Source: Microvirga lotononidis (GTDB lineage: Bacteria; Pseudomonadota; Alphaproteobacteria; Rhizobiales; Beijerinckiaceae). From it: DNA of 64,000 nt. Position numbers and translations under genes: made by a program. Position 1 is the first letter of the stretch; every line of letters starts with the position of its first letter. Below are positions 28,654-38,718 of this stretch, in pieces. The DNA lies in the NCBI RefSeq assembly GCF_034627025.1, contig NZ_CP141050.1, positions 434,001 through 498,000 on the forward strand, written 5' to 3'. Under the pieces are notes generated by a model. The model was not told the DNA's origin. It saw only the letters and a program-made list of their open reading frames with translations, and did no database searches.

Positions 28654-29838
28654 ATGGATCCTCGACTGAACCCCTACGCGCCGGGAGCCGGCAACCCACC
28701 GCCCGAGCTTGCCGGCCGCGACAGCATTCTTGAGCGCGCCCAAATCGCGCTCGACCGCATCAAGGCAGGCCGGGCCAGCCGCAGCTTCATCCTTTACGGC
28801 CTCCGGGGGGTCGGTAAGACTGTTCTGCTTAACCGTATCCGCCTCGACGCTGAAGCCAAGCAGTATGTAAGCGTGTGGATCGAGGCGCCTGAGGAGCGGT
28901 CACTGCCGGCCCTTCTGGCCCCAGCCCTGAGGGCGACGCTGCTCAAGCTGAGCCGCGGTGAGGCACTGAGGGACGGGGCCAAGAGGGCCATGCGGGCGCT
29001 TGCTGGCTTCGCCAAGGCCCTGAAGGTCACGTACTCCGACATTGAGGTGGGGATTGATCTCGACCCTGAGCCCGGTGTCGCCGACAGCGGCGATCTCGAG
29101 AACGACCTGTCCGACCTCCTGGGTGCGATTGGTGAGGCGGCCGCAGAGCGCGACACCATCGTCGTGATTTACATCGACGAGCTCCAATACGTGCCCGAGG
29201 CTCAATTGGCGGCCCTCATTACGGCTCTGCATCGTGCATCGCAGAGGCAGCTTCCGGTCACCATGGTGGCCGCGGGGCTGCCGCAACTCCTCGGGCAGAT
29301 GGGGCGCGCCAAGTCTTACGCGGAGCGGCTTTTCGAGTACGTCCCGATCGACAAGCTGGACCCCGATGCGGCCCGCAAGGCGCTTTGCGTGCCCGCGGAG
29401 AAGGAAGGCGTGACCTTCGCCGACGCGGCCATCGCCGAGATCGCCAAACAGACACAAGGGTATCCCTACTTTCTGCAAGAGTGGGGAAAGCACAGTTGGG
29501 ATCTTGCGGAGGCATCCCCCATTGACGGCGACGATGCCCGGCGGGCGACCGTCGCGGCCCTCGGCGAGCTCGACGCGAGTTTCTTCCGGGTTCGTTTTGA
29601 CAGGCTGACCCCATCCGAGAAGCGCTACCTGCGCGCCATGGCGGAACTTGGCGAGGGGCCGCACCGGTCCGGGGACATCGCCGACACACTCGGCATGAAG
29701 GTCACCTCCGTTGCTCCCATCCGCAACTCGCTCATCTCGAAGGGCATGATCTACAGCCCCTCCCATGGTGACACCGCGTTCACAGTGCCTCTTTTCGATG
29801 GCTTCGTGAAAAGAACGATGCAGGACGCGGGGGCATGA
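28654..29838 (+). CDS. AAA-type ATPase with C-terminal winged helix
   Basis: A 394-residue P-loop ATPase of the AAA_16/Orc1-Cdc6-like class. It starts MDPRLNPYAPGAG with a GRD motif typical of these proteins. Walker A is GLRGVGKT (49-56), Walker B IVVIYIDE (169-176), followed by a sensor region (VTMVAAGLPQLLGQ). Residues 310-390 look like a winged helix (PHRSGDIADTLGMKVTSVAPIRNSLISKGMI). It overlaps the membrane-protein gene by ATGA, so the two products probably work together. Relatives occur as stand-alone NTPases, in signalling NTPases and in defence systems. No function is established here. Confidence 0.75.
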   Translation: MDPRLNPYAPGAGNPPPELAGRDSILERAQIALDRIKAGRASRSFILYGLRGVGKTVLLNRIRLDAEAKQYVSVWIEAPEERSLPALLAPALRATLLKLSRGEALRDGAKRAMRALAGFAKALKVTYSDIEVGIDLDPEPGVADSGDLENDLSDLLGAIGEAAAERDTIVVIYIDELQYVPEAQLAALITALHRASQRQLPVTMVAAGLPQLLGQMGRAKSYAERLFEYVPIDKLDPDAARKALCVPAEKEGVTFADAAIAEIAKQTQGYPYFLQEWGKHSWDLAEASPIDGDDARRATVAALGELDASFFRVRFDRLTPSEKRYLRAMAELGEGPHRSGDIADTLGMKVTSVAPIRNSLISKGMIYSPSHGDTAFTVPLFDGFVKRTMQDAGA

Positions 29839-30827
29839 CGTCGGGTCCCGAACCCCTGCTCACGCGGGGCGAGGCCGAGCGCATCGTCGCCGAGGGTGCG
29901 CGCCGCTACTTCGAGAGCCGTCGGGCAAGGGTGAACGAGTTCGTGCAGCGACACTTCTCGTTCTCAGGATCGCTGTCCATGCACCGAAAGGCGGTTGGAT
30001 GGGACATGCTCAAGGGTCCCGTCAACATCGCCTTGGCCGTTCCCCAGCTCGCGACGAAACTGGCCGCCGCCGGGGCTAAGGCGATCGGTGCGGACAAAGC
30101 CTCGGAGTACCTGGGATCGAGGAACCTGATGTTCGACACCGATCTCGGGCAGGAGATCGAATGGCTGATCATCACCGAGCTCCTCGAGCTGCCGTTCCAG
30201 CAGGGCGGCCGCGTGTCCCAGCGCGATGCCCTTGCGGAGACGATCCTGGCAGCGCCGGAACTCCAGGAGCGGCTTCAGCAGTCACTCGAGGTGATCGGAC
30301 GAAAGGGAGACGATCTCGAATTCAGGGCGCGTCTTGAGGCATCGATGGAGATCTATGCGGGGACGCGGGCGGCAGCCGCCGAGATCGCCGCCTCGCTGAT
30401 GACTGTCGGAGCAGGGGCCGTTGCCCTGCAGAAGGTGACGCCCGGGGTCATGTCCCTGGGGCCAGCCTTGGCCGCCGCTCTGGCGCAGAATGCAGCCGTT
30501 GCCTCGTTTCCGCTGGGGGCTAGTGCCGGAGGCCTATGGTATGGTCTGTTCCCGGCGGCGGTATCCCCGGTCTTGGTCGGGGGTGTGACCGGAGGACTTC
30601 TGGCGATCACCTCCGTCGCCGCCGCCTTCGCCGGAATCATAACTGACCCGGTCCAGAAGGGTCTCGGCCTTCATCACCGCCGCCTCACGCGACTGATCGA
30701 TGCCTTGGAGAAGCAGTGGAACCGGGAGCACGAGGACGCTGAGTTCAAGGCGCATGATCCATACGTCGCCCGTCTCATGGACGTATTCGACATCCTCGGT
30801 GCCGCTTACCGCATCGCCAGATCTTAG
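29835..30827 (+). CDS. Membrane protein of unknown function paired with the ATPase
   Basis: A 330-residue protein. The N-terminal 150 residues are soluble-looking (RYFESRRARVNEFVQRHFSF; SLSMHRKAVGWDMLKGPVNIAL). The middle, residues 175-275, is strongly hydrophobic and glycine/alanine-rich with about three or four possible helices, and the C-terminus is charged and helical (HHRRLTRLIDALEKQW). It may belong to an annotated DUF (possibly DUF6635), but I cannot confirm this. Translation is coupled to the ATPase. Confidence 0.6.
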   Translation: MTSGPEPLLTRGEAERIVAEGARRYFESRRARVNEFVQRHFSFSGSLSMHRKAVGWDMLKGPVNIALAVPQLATKLAAAGAKAIGADKASEYLGSRNLMFDTDLGQEIEWLIITELLELPFQQGGRVSQRDALAETILAAPELQERLQQSLEVIGRKGDDLEFRARLEASMEIYAGTRAAAAEIAASLMTVGAGAVALQKVTPGVMSLGPALAAALAQNAAVASFPLGASAGGLWYGLFPAAVSPVLVGGVTGGLLAITSVAAAFAGIITDPVQKGLGLHHRRLTRLIDALEKQWNREHEDAEFKAHDPYVARLMDVFDILGAAYRIARS

Positions 30828-31215
30828 CGATCATGGCGCAATCAATCTGGCGCTGCTGCAGGGCGTGAACCGGCATCGGATGCTGCCAGATGAGCCGGCT
30901 GCCATTGAGCACCCGCCTCCGCTGGCGAGCTCAGAGGGTCAGCGGGGTCATCATCGGTGCTACTCCTGAGCTCACCGAAATTCCATTTTGTGTCACTAAG
31001 CCAAGGAATTGCACTTCCCCGCGGACCAGCTAAGGGGCGGCGCAGATCCACAGCTTAAGGCCAGAGCCAGCCCGCACATAGGGGTGATCTCGTTCGCACT
31101 AAAGAACATTCTCCCGCTCTTGTTCGATACGACGGTGCCGCGCCTCAAGCCTCTCTCGATGGTGACGACTGTCTACATTCTAGGGCTCAGGTAGACCAAA
31201 CCCCTATAATGTTCC
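30828..31215. other. Intergenic region with an insertion-sequence relic
   Basis: No gene seen. The stretch 30890-30990 matches the reverse complement of 18640-18722, and the remainder up to the LysR promoter has nothing recognisable. Confidence 0.45.
30890..30990 (+). mobile_element. Relic of the same insertion sequence, copy 2
   Basis: The core 30939-30960 matches the reverse complement of 18673-18694 in 21 of 22 bases, and similarity continues on both sides (for example the CATTTTG.GTC block near 30985). Orientation is opposite to copy 1. No transposase is present. Confidence 0.45.
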
Positions 31216-31266
31216 GTTCTTTTAAAAGAACATTCTATTGCCTCCATCATGCGAATTGTGCATTAT
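31216..31266 (+). promoter_or_regulatory. LysR gene promoter with a 16-bp palindrome
   Basis: The perfect palindrome GTTCTTTTAAAAGAAC occupies 31216-31231. It contains T-N11-A spacing, as in LysR-type boxes. A promoter follows: -35 TTGCCT (31238-31243), 17-base spacer, -10 CATTAT (31261-31266). The same palindrome type recurs at 46483, 46599 and 57771. Confidence 0.6.
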
Positions 31267-31305
31267 CGGTCGACTAACTCCTGTAACTTGCATCATAGGT
31301 CTAGT

Positions 31306-32277
31306 GTGGAAATCAAGCAGTTAGAAGCGTTCCTGGCCGTGATGTCGGCGGGGAGTATTACCGGGGCATCCCGGCTGCTTGACCGTTCACAATCTCAGGT
31401 CACGCGCCTGATCCAAGAACTTGAAGCCTCGCTTGCTTTCTCCCTGTTTGATCGTAACGGGCCGAGAATTACCCCGACGCCCAAGGCTATCGCCTTCCAC
31501 TCTGAAGCGGAACGGTTTCTAACAGGGATCGGACAACTGAAGGAGCGCGCTAAGAGGATCTTGGCCGAGGATCCAGCTCCAATTGAAATTGCTGCGATCC
31601 CAGCATTCGCCAGCGGTCTCGTGCCGCTTGCACTGTCCGTTTTGCAGGAAGATCGTCTGCCGCGTGACATCCATCTTCGAAGCATCTCTGCGGAGGCCGC
31701 TGTTCAATCAGTTCTGGGGCGGACTGCGGATTTTTGCATTGCCTCCCTCCCTGTTGAACATCCTGGCCTTGAGGTGCATGGCCTCTTCCAATCACCCTGT
31801 GTTGCAGCAGTCGCAGCGAACGATCCTTTAGCGGCCAACGAGGTCATTTCCATGGGTGATCTCGCGGGTCGCTGCCTCATCACGATGGCTAACCCCTTCC
31901 GGCTTCGCCGCCGGGTGAACCAAGCTTTAGAGGCTGCGAACGTGCGCCCTTTGAGGATAACCGACACAAACGTCGCCCTGACTGCGCTGCAGCTTGCGTC
32001 CACTGGCTTTGGCATTGCCATTGTGGAGCCGGCCACGGCTCACGGCACACAGGTGAAGAACGTAGAGATCCGGCCGCTCGATATGGATATCCCCTTCCTT
32101 TGGGGGATTTTCTCTGCCGCCTCCAAGCCTCTTTCCGAGACAGCTCGCGAACTCATTCAGCTGATCATCCGGGTTTCCGCAACTCGGATACCAAGAATTG
32201 TCGCCCACGATCCAAGACACATTGATCGTGTTGCCGATGCCACGTTCGGTGCTGATCCGCATAGACAGGATGTTTGA
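31306..32277 (+). CDS. LysR family transcriptional regulator
   Basis: A 323-residue regulator from GTG 31306, which gives the standard start VEIKQLEAFLAVM. The upstream ATG at 31249 would lie between the predicted -35 and -10. The helix-turn-helix is in residues 16-40 (GSITGASRLLDRSQSQVTRLIQELE) and the ligand-binding domain spans residues 85-290 (IEIAAIPAFASGLVPLALSV...). It is immediately upstream of, and overlaps, the oxidoreductase gene that opens the region-4 operon. This unusual co-orientation suggests it is autoregulated together with the operon. Its inducer is unknown, possibly a sulfur metabolite. Confidence 0.88.
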   Translation: MEIKQLEAFLAVMSAGSITGASRLLDRSQSQVTRLIQELEASLAFSLFDRNGPRITPTPKAIAFHSEAERFLTGIGQLKERAKRILAEDPAPIEIAAIPAFASGLVPLALSVLQEDRLPRDIHLRSISAEAAVQSVLGRTADFCIASLPVEHPGLEVHGLFQSPCVAAVAANDPLAANEVISMGDLAGRCLITMANPFRLRRRVNQALEAANVRPLRITDTNVALTALQLASTGFGIAIVEPATAHGTQVKNVEIRPLDMDIPFLWGIFSAASKPLSETARELIQLIIRVSATRIPRIVAHDPRHIDRVADATFGADPHRQDV

Positions 32278-33763
32278 TTTGAAACCGGAATTTCTGCAGT
32301 CCGTGAGTAACCTTGAGGCTCTTGAGCACAGGCTTGCCGAGGATCTGTCTCTCCTTGAGATTCCTCCCAAAGAGTGGGTGCCTGCGAGCGAGTATGAAGG
32401 CGCCCGGATCCTCGATGTTGTCATCATCGGCGCCGGCATGTGTGGGCTTGTGGCAGCTGCCGCCCTGAAGATGCTTGGTATCCATAACATCGTCTGTGTT
32501 GATCGCGCACCGAAGGGCTTGGAAGGGCCTTGGGTCACGTTCGCTCGCATGGAAACCCTCCGCTCGCCTAAGCAACTTACGGGCCCTGCTCTCGGTCTGC
32601 CCGCCCTCACGTTCCGGGCGTGGTATGTCGCGCAATTCGGCACCAACGCTTGGGAGCAGCTCGGGAAAATTCCGAAGAACCAGTGGATGGACTATCTGAT
32701 CTGGTACCGGAAGGTGTTCGCACTTCCCGTTCGCAATCTCGTTTCCGTCATGAACATCGAGCCCGTCCATGATGATCTGCTCGCCCTGAACGTGATCGAT
32801 AGCGGGAGCGGCAAAGCCGAGACGCTCTACGCACGCCATGTGGTGCTCGCGACCGGTCGCGACGGCCTCGGCGGGAGCTATGTGCCGGAGTTTGTCGAGA
32901 GTGTGCCCCGCAAGTTCTGGGCGCACTCTGCCGACGACATTGACTTTGATGCCTTGAGGGAAAAGCGGGTTGCCGTTGTCGGCGCCGGGGCATCGGCTAT
33001 GGACAACGCCGCGACTGCACTTGAGGCCGGGGCAGCCAAAGTTGACATGATCATCCGCCGCAAGGATTTGCCGCGGATCAATAAATTCACTGGGATTGCA
33101 AGCCAGGGCGTTGTGCAGGGTTTCGCCGGGCTCAGCGATGAATGGAAATGGAAGTTCCTAGAGCATACGCTTGGTGCCCAGACGCCTCCGCCGCGCGACT
33201 CGACCCTGCGGGTCTCCCGCCACCCGAACAGCCGCTTTCTGCTTGGAACTGCCGTCCGCGGAATGCATGAGGAACCCGAGAGCGTTGTCCTTAAGACAAG
33301 CTGCGGTGACCTTGAGTATGACTTTGTGATCTTTGCAACAGGATTCCGCGTCGATCTTGACCGTCGACCAGAGCTGGTAAAGTTTGCGCCCTTCATCCGC
33401 TTCTGGAAGGACGTTTTTACTCCTGAGCCGGGCATGGAAAATGGCGAGTTGGCAAGCTCGCCCTACCTTGGCGCGGATTTTGAGTTTCTTGAACGGGTCC
33501 CAGGCAGTTGCCCATCGCTTCGCCTCGTGCACTGCTTCAACTATCAAGCCACGTTGAGCCATGGAAAGCTGTCTGGCGATATTCCGGCGGTCAGCGATGG
33601 TGGTCGCAGGCTCGCCCGCGGCATCGCCCGCAGCCTCTTCGTGGCAGACAGGGAGACTCACTTCGCCAATCTGGTCGCCTTCGAGACGCCAGAGTTGCTC
33701 GGGGACGAGTGGACCGACGCAGCAGCCGCTATCGCGGATCTGCAGAGAGGCGCGGCCGAGTGA
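32270..33763 (+). CDS. FAD/NAD(P)-binding oxidoreductase (flavin monooxygenase-like)
   Basis: A 497-residue flavoprotein. The first Rossmann motif GAGMCG is at residues 54-59 (FAD), and the second, VVGAGASAMDNA, near residue 230 (NADPH), as in class B flavin monooxygenases and L-lysine/ornithine hydroxylases. ATGFRVDL near residue 350 is the typical ATG-x-(D/R) motif. Starts at TTG 32198 and ATG 32237 are also in frame. ATG 32270 is preferred, although its ribosome site is poor, and it overlaps the LysR stop. It probably oxygenates a sulfur or nitrogen atom of the imported compound. A purely NAD(P)H-oxidising role is possible. Confidence 0.75.
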   Translation: MFDLKPEFLQSVSNLEALEHRLAEDLSLLEIPPKEWVPASEYEGARILDVVIIGAGMCGLVAAAALKMLGIHNIVCVDRAPKGLEGPWVTFARMETLRSPKQLTGPALGLPALTFRAWYVAQFGTNAWEQLGKIPKNQWMDYLIWYRKVFALPVRNLVSVMNIEPVHDDLLALNVIDSGSGKAETLYARHVVLATGRDGLGGSYVPEFVESVPRKFWAHSADDIDFDALREKRVAVVGAGASAMDNAATALEAGAAKVDMIIRRKDLPRINKFTGIASQGVVQGFAGLSDEWKWKFLEHTLGAQTPPPRDSTLRVSRHPNSRFLLGTAVRGMHEEPESVVLKTSCGDLEYDFVIFATGFRVDLDRRPELVKFAPFIRFWKDVFTPEPGMENGELASSPYLGADFEFLERVPGSCPSLRLVHCFNYQATLSHGKLSGDIPAVSDGGRRLARGIARSLFVADRETHFANLVAFETPELLGDEWTDAAAAIADLQRGAAE

Positions 33764-33797
33764 TGACGCGTTTCGCGACAAGCGGAGTGTACGGGTC

Positions 33798-34712
33798 GTG
33801 ACTCGTTATCTTCTCACCAAACTAGCGGAAGCCGCCCTTGCGATCTGGGGTGTGGTCACGATCGTCTTCTTCGTGAGCCGTGTTCTTGGCGATCCAGCAC
33901 TGCTGTTACTTCCTGTGGGAGCCGACCAGCACGCATTAGACACCCTGCGGGCATCGCTCGGCCTCGATCGGCCCATTCTTGAACAATACGGCATTGCTAT
34001 GCTTGCCATGCTGCGCGGCGATTTCGGTGTTTCCTTTCAGCATACCCGCCCAGCGATGGAGGTGGTGCTTGAGCGTATGCCAGCCACGGCTCTGCTCGCG
34101 GGCACTGCTCTCCTGTTCGGGACGATGATCGGGGCTGCCGCAGGCGGAGTGGCCGCCCTGAAGCGCGGCACGATCTCGGAATTCATTGTGATGGTCGGAG
34201 CGCTCCTAGGCCAAGCGACGCCGGTATTTTGGCTCGGAATCATGCTGATCCTAGTGTTCTCGGTCGATTTGGGCTGGTTTCCCACAGGCGGTTCCGGCAC
34301 GTGGGCGCATCTCGTCCTGCCGGGCTTTACGCTCGCCGTCTTCGTTTCCGCCTCGATCGCGCGTCTCCTGAGATCATCACTGCTCGACATCATGCGGGAA
34401 GACTATGTGCGCACGGCGCGCGCCAAAGGCCTGATGCCGCAAACGGTCTTCTTCTGGCATATCGCCCGCAATGCGCTGATTCCCGTCGTCACGATGATCG
34501 GCATCATTGCCGGCGAACTGCTTGGCGGATCTGTGGTAATCGAGACTGTCTTTGCTTGGCCCGGCGTCGGTCGCATCATCATGCAGGCCATCCAGAACCA
34601 GGATTTCCCGGTTATTCAAGCGGGTGTCGCGCTGGTTGCAGCCATCTTCATTATCATCAACCTCGTGGTCGACCTGCTCTACGGCGTGCTCGATCCGCGG
34701 ATCCGGCGGTGA
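33798..34712 (+). CDS. dppB: Dipeptide/nickel-type ABC permease (DppB)
   Basis: A 304-residue permease. GTG 33798 gives the normal DppB start VTRYLLTKLAEAALAIWGVVTIVFFVSRVLGDPA. The frame open back to 33561 overlaps the upstream gene. Six helices are predicted, with the ATPase-contact loop DYVRTARAKGLMPQTVFFWHIARNALIPVVTMIG. It forms half of the channel with DppC. The family imports peptides, opines, nickel chelates or glutathione. The ligand here is unknown. Confidence 0.9.
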   Translation: MTRYLLTKLAEAALAIWGVVTIVFFVSRVLGDPALLLLPVGADQHALDTLRASLGLDRPILEQYGIAMLAMLRGDFGVSFQHTRPAMEVVLERMPATALLAGTALLFGTMIGAAAGGVAALKRGTISEFIVMVGALLGQATPVFWLGIMLILVFSVDLGWFPTGGSGTWAHLVLPGFTLAVFVSASIARLLRSSLLDIMREDYVRTARAKGLMPQTVFFWHIARNALIPVVTMIGIIAGELLGGSVVIETVFAWPGVGRIIMQAIQNQDFPVIQAGVALVAAIFIIINLVVDLLYGVLDPRIRR

Positions 34713-34727
34713 TAGGAGCGACATCCC

Positions 34728-35585
34728 ATGAAGTCCTTCTTCCTCGCCCTTCTTAAAAGCCGAGCCGGACTGTTCGGTTTCGTGCTGGTGCTGGTTTTCG
34801 TGCTGGCCGCGCTGCTCGCGCCCTATCTCGGATTGCCGGTTCCGACTCGGTCCAACCTGTTGGCCCGCATGGTGGCGCCAACTTGGACCGGACTGTTCTC
34901 GCCGGGTGCGCACCCACTCGGAACGGACGAGCTCGGTCGTGATATCCTGTCGCGTATCGTCCATGGAAGCCGTGTGACGCTGGCGATCGCCGCAGCCGCT
35001 GTGGTGCTCGGCGGAATCGTTGGCACACTGCTCGGCATCGTCGCAGGCTATTATCGCGGCATTGTCGATCGGGTTCTGATGCGCATCGTCGATATTCAGC
35101 TTGCTTTGCCGCTGATGCTGCTGGCACTGCTGGTCATTGCCGCGCTCGGACCGTCCACCACGAACCTGATCATCGTGTTGTCCCTCACGAGCTGGCTGCG
35201 CTACGCCCGCATCATTCGCGGGCAGGTTCTGGCGCTCCGTGAGCGGGAGTTTGTTCTCTCAGCCCATGCGATCGGCGCTGGTACCTGGCGGATCATGATC
35301 AAGCATCTTCTCCCGAATGTCATGACGCCGGCTCTTGTCATCGCGACACTGGAGCTTGCCCGCATCATCATCATGGATGCGGCTCTCTCCTTCTTGGGCC
35401 TCGGCGTTCAGCCGCCGAACCCGAGTTGGGGCCGAATGCTCGCCGACGGCCGGGTCTATATCTCGACGGCCTGGTGGATCGTGACCTTTCCCGGGATTGC
35501 CATTCTTCTCACCGTACTCAGCGTCAACCTCATGGGTGACTGGCTACGCGATTATTTCGATCCGAAACTGAGGACCATGCGATGA
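34728..35585 (+). CDS. dppC: Dipeptide-type ABC permease (DppC)
   Basis: A 285-residue permease with an N-terminal OppC-like segment (AGLFGFVLVLVFVLAALLAPYLGL), HPLGTDELGRDILSRIVHGSR before the main domain, and EFVLSAHAIGAGTWRIMIKHLLPN as the ATPase-contact loop. It follows DppB by 15 bp and overlaps the M24 gene by ATGA. Confidence 0.9.
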   Translation: MKSFFLALLKSRAGLFGFVLVLVFVLAALLAPYLGLPVPTRSNLLARMVAPTWTGLFSPGAHPLGTDELGRDILSRIVHGSRVTLAIAAAAVVLGGIVGTLLGIVAGYYRGIVDRVLMRIVDIQLALPLMLLALLVIAALGPSTTNLIIVLSLTSWLRYARIIRGQVLALREREFVLSAHAIGAGTWRIMIKHLLPNVMTPALVIATLELARIIIMDAALSFLGLGVQPPNPSWGRMLADGRVYISTAWWIVTFPGIAILLTVLSVNLMGDWLRDYFDPKLRTMR

Positions 35586-36772
35586 ACCAGATTTCCGCTT
35601 CCACTTTGCCGCCTCGCGTCGGCCGCCTCAAGGCTGGCATGGTCAAGCACGGCGTCGATGTCATTGTGTCCTTCAAGCCGGAAAACAGCTTCTATTTTAC
35701 CGGCTTCAACCCGATCATCTATTCGCATCCGGTCATTGCCATCCTCACTCCGGATCGCGACCCGATTATGCTCGTGCACGCGTTGCGCGATGATCATGGC
35801 CGCGCCAGCGCCTGGGTGCCGGATATCCGCCTCTACGGTTCCTGGTCCACGAAGGTTACAATGGGTCCGAACTGGCAGGATGCGCTCGCTTCGATCCTGG
35901 GTGACCTTGGCGTGATCGGAAAAACCGTCGGCATCGAAGAGGATTTCATCTCGATCAGCCGCCTCGGCCAGCTTCGCAAGGCGCTGCCGGACGCAAAATT
36001 TGCGGATGTCAGCCACCTCATTGACCATTGCCGCCTGATCAAGGATCCGGACGAGATCGCCCATGCCCGGATTGCCGCGCGCATCGCCGATCGGGGCATG
36101 GAGACGGCAATCGCGGGGCTTGCTGCCGGCGGCAACGAACGCGAGGTCTGCATCGCCTCGATGCACGAGATGAACAAGCTCTGGACGGCTGAATACCCGG
36201 ATGTCGAGGTTGCGGACTTCGGCTCGCTGGAAGGCGGCGTTCAGAACGGCATGGCAACCTGGGCGCTTTCCGGCCCACGCATGTTCTATAATTGCGACAA
36301 CCCGACGACCCGCAAGCCGCAACGCGGCGAGGCTGTTTCGGTGCTGATCTGGACGATCGCCAACGGCATTCATGCGGAGAACGAGAGAACCATCGCAATG
36401 GGTCCGCTCCCGGATGCCAACAAGCGGGCGCTCGACGCGATCCATGAGATCCGCTCCGAGGTGGATGCCTATATCAAGCCCGGAACACCCTACAAGGAAC
36501 TCTTCGAGCACACCCGCAAAGGTCTCAAGGCGCGCGGGTACGGCGCTAATATTCCTGGTCGCATTGGACATGGCATCGGCCTCGGCGCGCACGAACATTC
36601 ATCTCTCGACGCCAATTCGCCGCTTGTTTTGGAGCCAGGCATGATTTTCACGTTCGAGCCGAACATCCGTGTTCCCGGCGTTTGCGCGACACAGATTTCC
36701 GACACGGTCCTCGTCACCGAGACCGGTCGGGACTATCTCACCCGCTCCACCGGCGGCTATCTGGAGGTCTGA
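35582..36772 (+). CDS. M24-fold protein, creatinase-like (metal ligands lost)
   Basis: A 396-residue protein with a creatinase N-domain (residues 10-150) and a pita-bread C-domain. Of the five metal ligands of M24 aminopeptidases, three are replaced: the first Asp by Trp257 (LIWTIANG), the second by Glu266 (HAENERT) and the last Glu by Ser (TQISDTVLVT). The His in RIGHGIG and the Glu in FTFEPNI remain. This pattern, including the E-R-T at 268-270, matches creatinase and ectoine-hydrolase-type enzymes that work without metal. It is probably a C-N hydrolase acting on the imported compound rather than an Xaa-Pro peptidase. It sits inside the transporter operon. Confidence 0.8.
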   Translation: MNQISASTLPPRVGRLKAGMVKHGVDVIVSFKPENSFYFTGFNPIIYSHPVIAILTPDRDPIMLVHALRDDHGRASAWVPDIRLYGSWSTKVTMGPNWQDALASILGDLGVIGKTVGIEEDFISISRLGQLRKALPDAKFADVSHLIDHCRLIKDPDEIAHARIAARIADRGMETAIAGLAAGGNEREVCIASMHEMNKLWTAEYPDVEVADFGSLEGGVQNGMATWALSGPRMFYNCDNPTTRKPQRGEAVSVLIWTIANGIHAENERTIAMGPLPDANKRALDAIHEIRSEVDAYIKPGTPYKELFEHTRKGLKARGYGANIPGRIGHGIGLGAHEHSSLDANSPLVLEPGMIFTFEPNIRVPGVCATQISDTVLVTETGRDYLTRSTGGYLEV

Positions 36773-36778
36773 TCGCCG

Positions 36779-37785
<1,007 letters not shown>

Positions 37786-37789
<4 letters not shown>

Positions 37790-38712
37790 ACGAAAGCCTT
37801 TCAGCCAATTGCCAGTCGCTCGTTTCCGTCAACCGGCTGTGCAAAACCTACGGTGGTGTGAAGAGGTTCTTTGGCGCCACCACGCCGCCCTTGAAGGCCG
37901 TCAACAATGTGAGCTTCGATATCGCACCTGGCGAAACGCTCGGCCTTGTCGGCGAGTCCGGCTCGGGGAAGAGCACGACCGGGCGGGTTCTGCTGCAGCT
38001 CGAACAGCCGACGAGCGGGGAGATATCGTTTAAGGGCAACAACATCACAGGTCTCTCCAAGCCGATGCTGAAACCCTACCGCCGCGACATGCAGATCATC
38101 TTCCAGGATCCGTATGCCTCGCTCAATCCGCGCATGGCCGTGGGTGAGTTTGTCGGCGAGCCGCTTGACGTGCATGGCTTGGCCGGGTCCCGCTCGGAAC
38201 GGGAAGGCCGGGTCGCCGCGCTCTTCCGGAAGGTTGGTCTCGATCCGGCGTTCATGAAACGGTTCCCGCATGAATTCTCGGGTGGGCAGCGCCAGCGTGT
38301 GAACATCGCAAGGGCAATCGCACTCAATCCCGCCTTCATCGTTGCCGACGAGCCGATTACCGCACTCGACGTTTCGATCCAGGCGCAGATCGTCAATCTG
38401 TTCCAGGACCTCCAGGACGAGTTGGGCCTCACCTATCTGTTCATCGCCCACGACTTGTCGATGATCCGTTATCTCTGCCATCGTGTCGCGGTGATGCTGC
38501 GGGGCCGGATCGTTGAGATCGGCCCTTGCGAAGCGATCTTTGAGAACCCGCAGCACCCCTATACCAGGGCGCTCCTCTCGGCGATCCCAGTTCCGGATCC
38601 GGATATCGAACGAGATCGCCATCCGATTTCCTTTGACGTCAACGCCAATCTCCCGCCGGAAGCGGCAATTTTGCGGTCCGTCGACGAGGGCCATTTCGTG
38701 CTGGAGGCCTGA
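37786..38712 (+). CDS. dppF: Dipeptide-type ABC ATPase (DppF)
   Basis: A 308-residue ATPase with Walker [10 protein letters not shown], signature FSGGQRQRV, Walker [13 protein letters not shown] and switch histidine IAHDLSM. Unlike longer DppF proteins, the C-terminal dipeptide extension is short ([20 protein letters not shown]). It pairs with DppD to drive the importer. Confidence 0.9.
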
Positions 38713-38718
38713 AGCGAG

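Noticed and set aside
28654..30827. Calling the ATPase/membrane pair a known defence system
   Set aside because: No nuclease, TIR, toxin or other effector domain is recognisable, so it stays a hypothesis.
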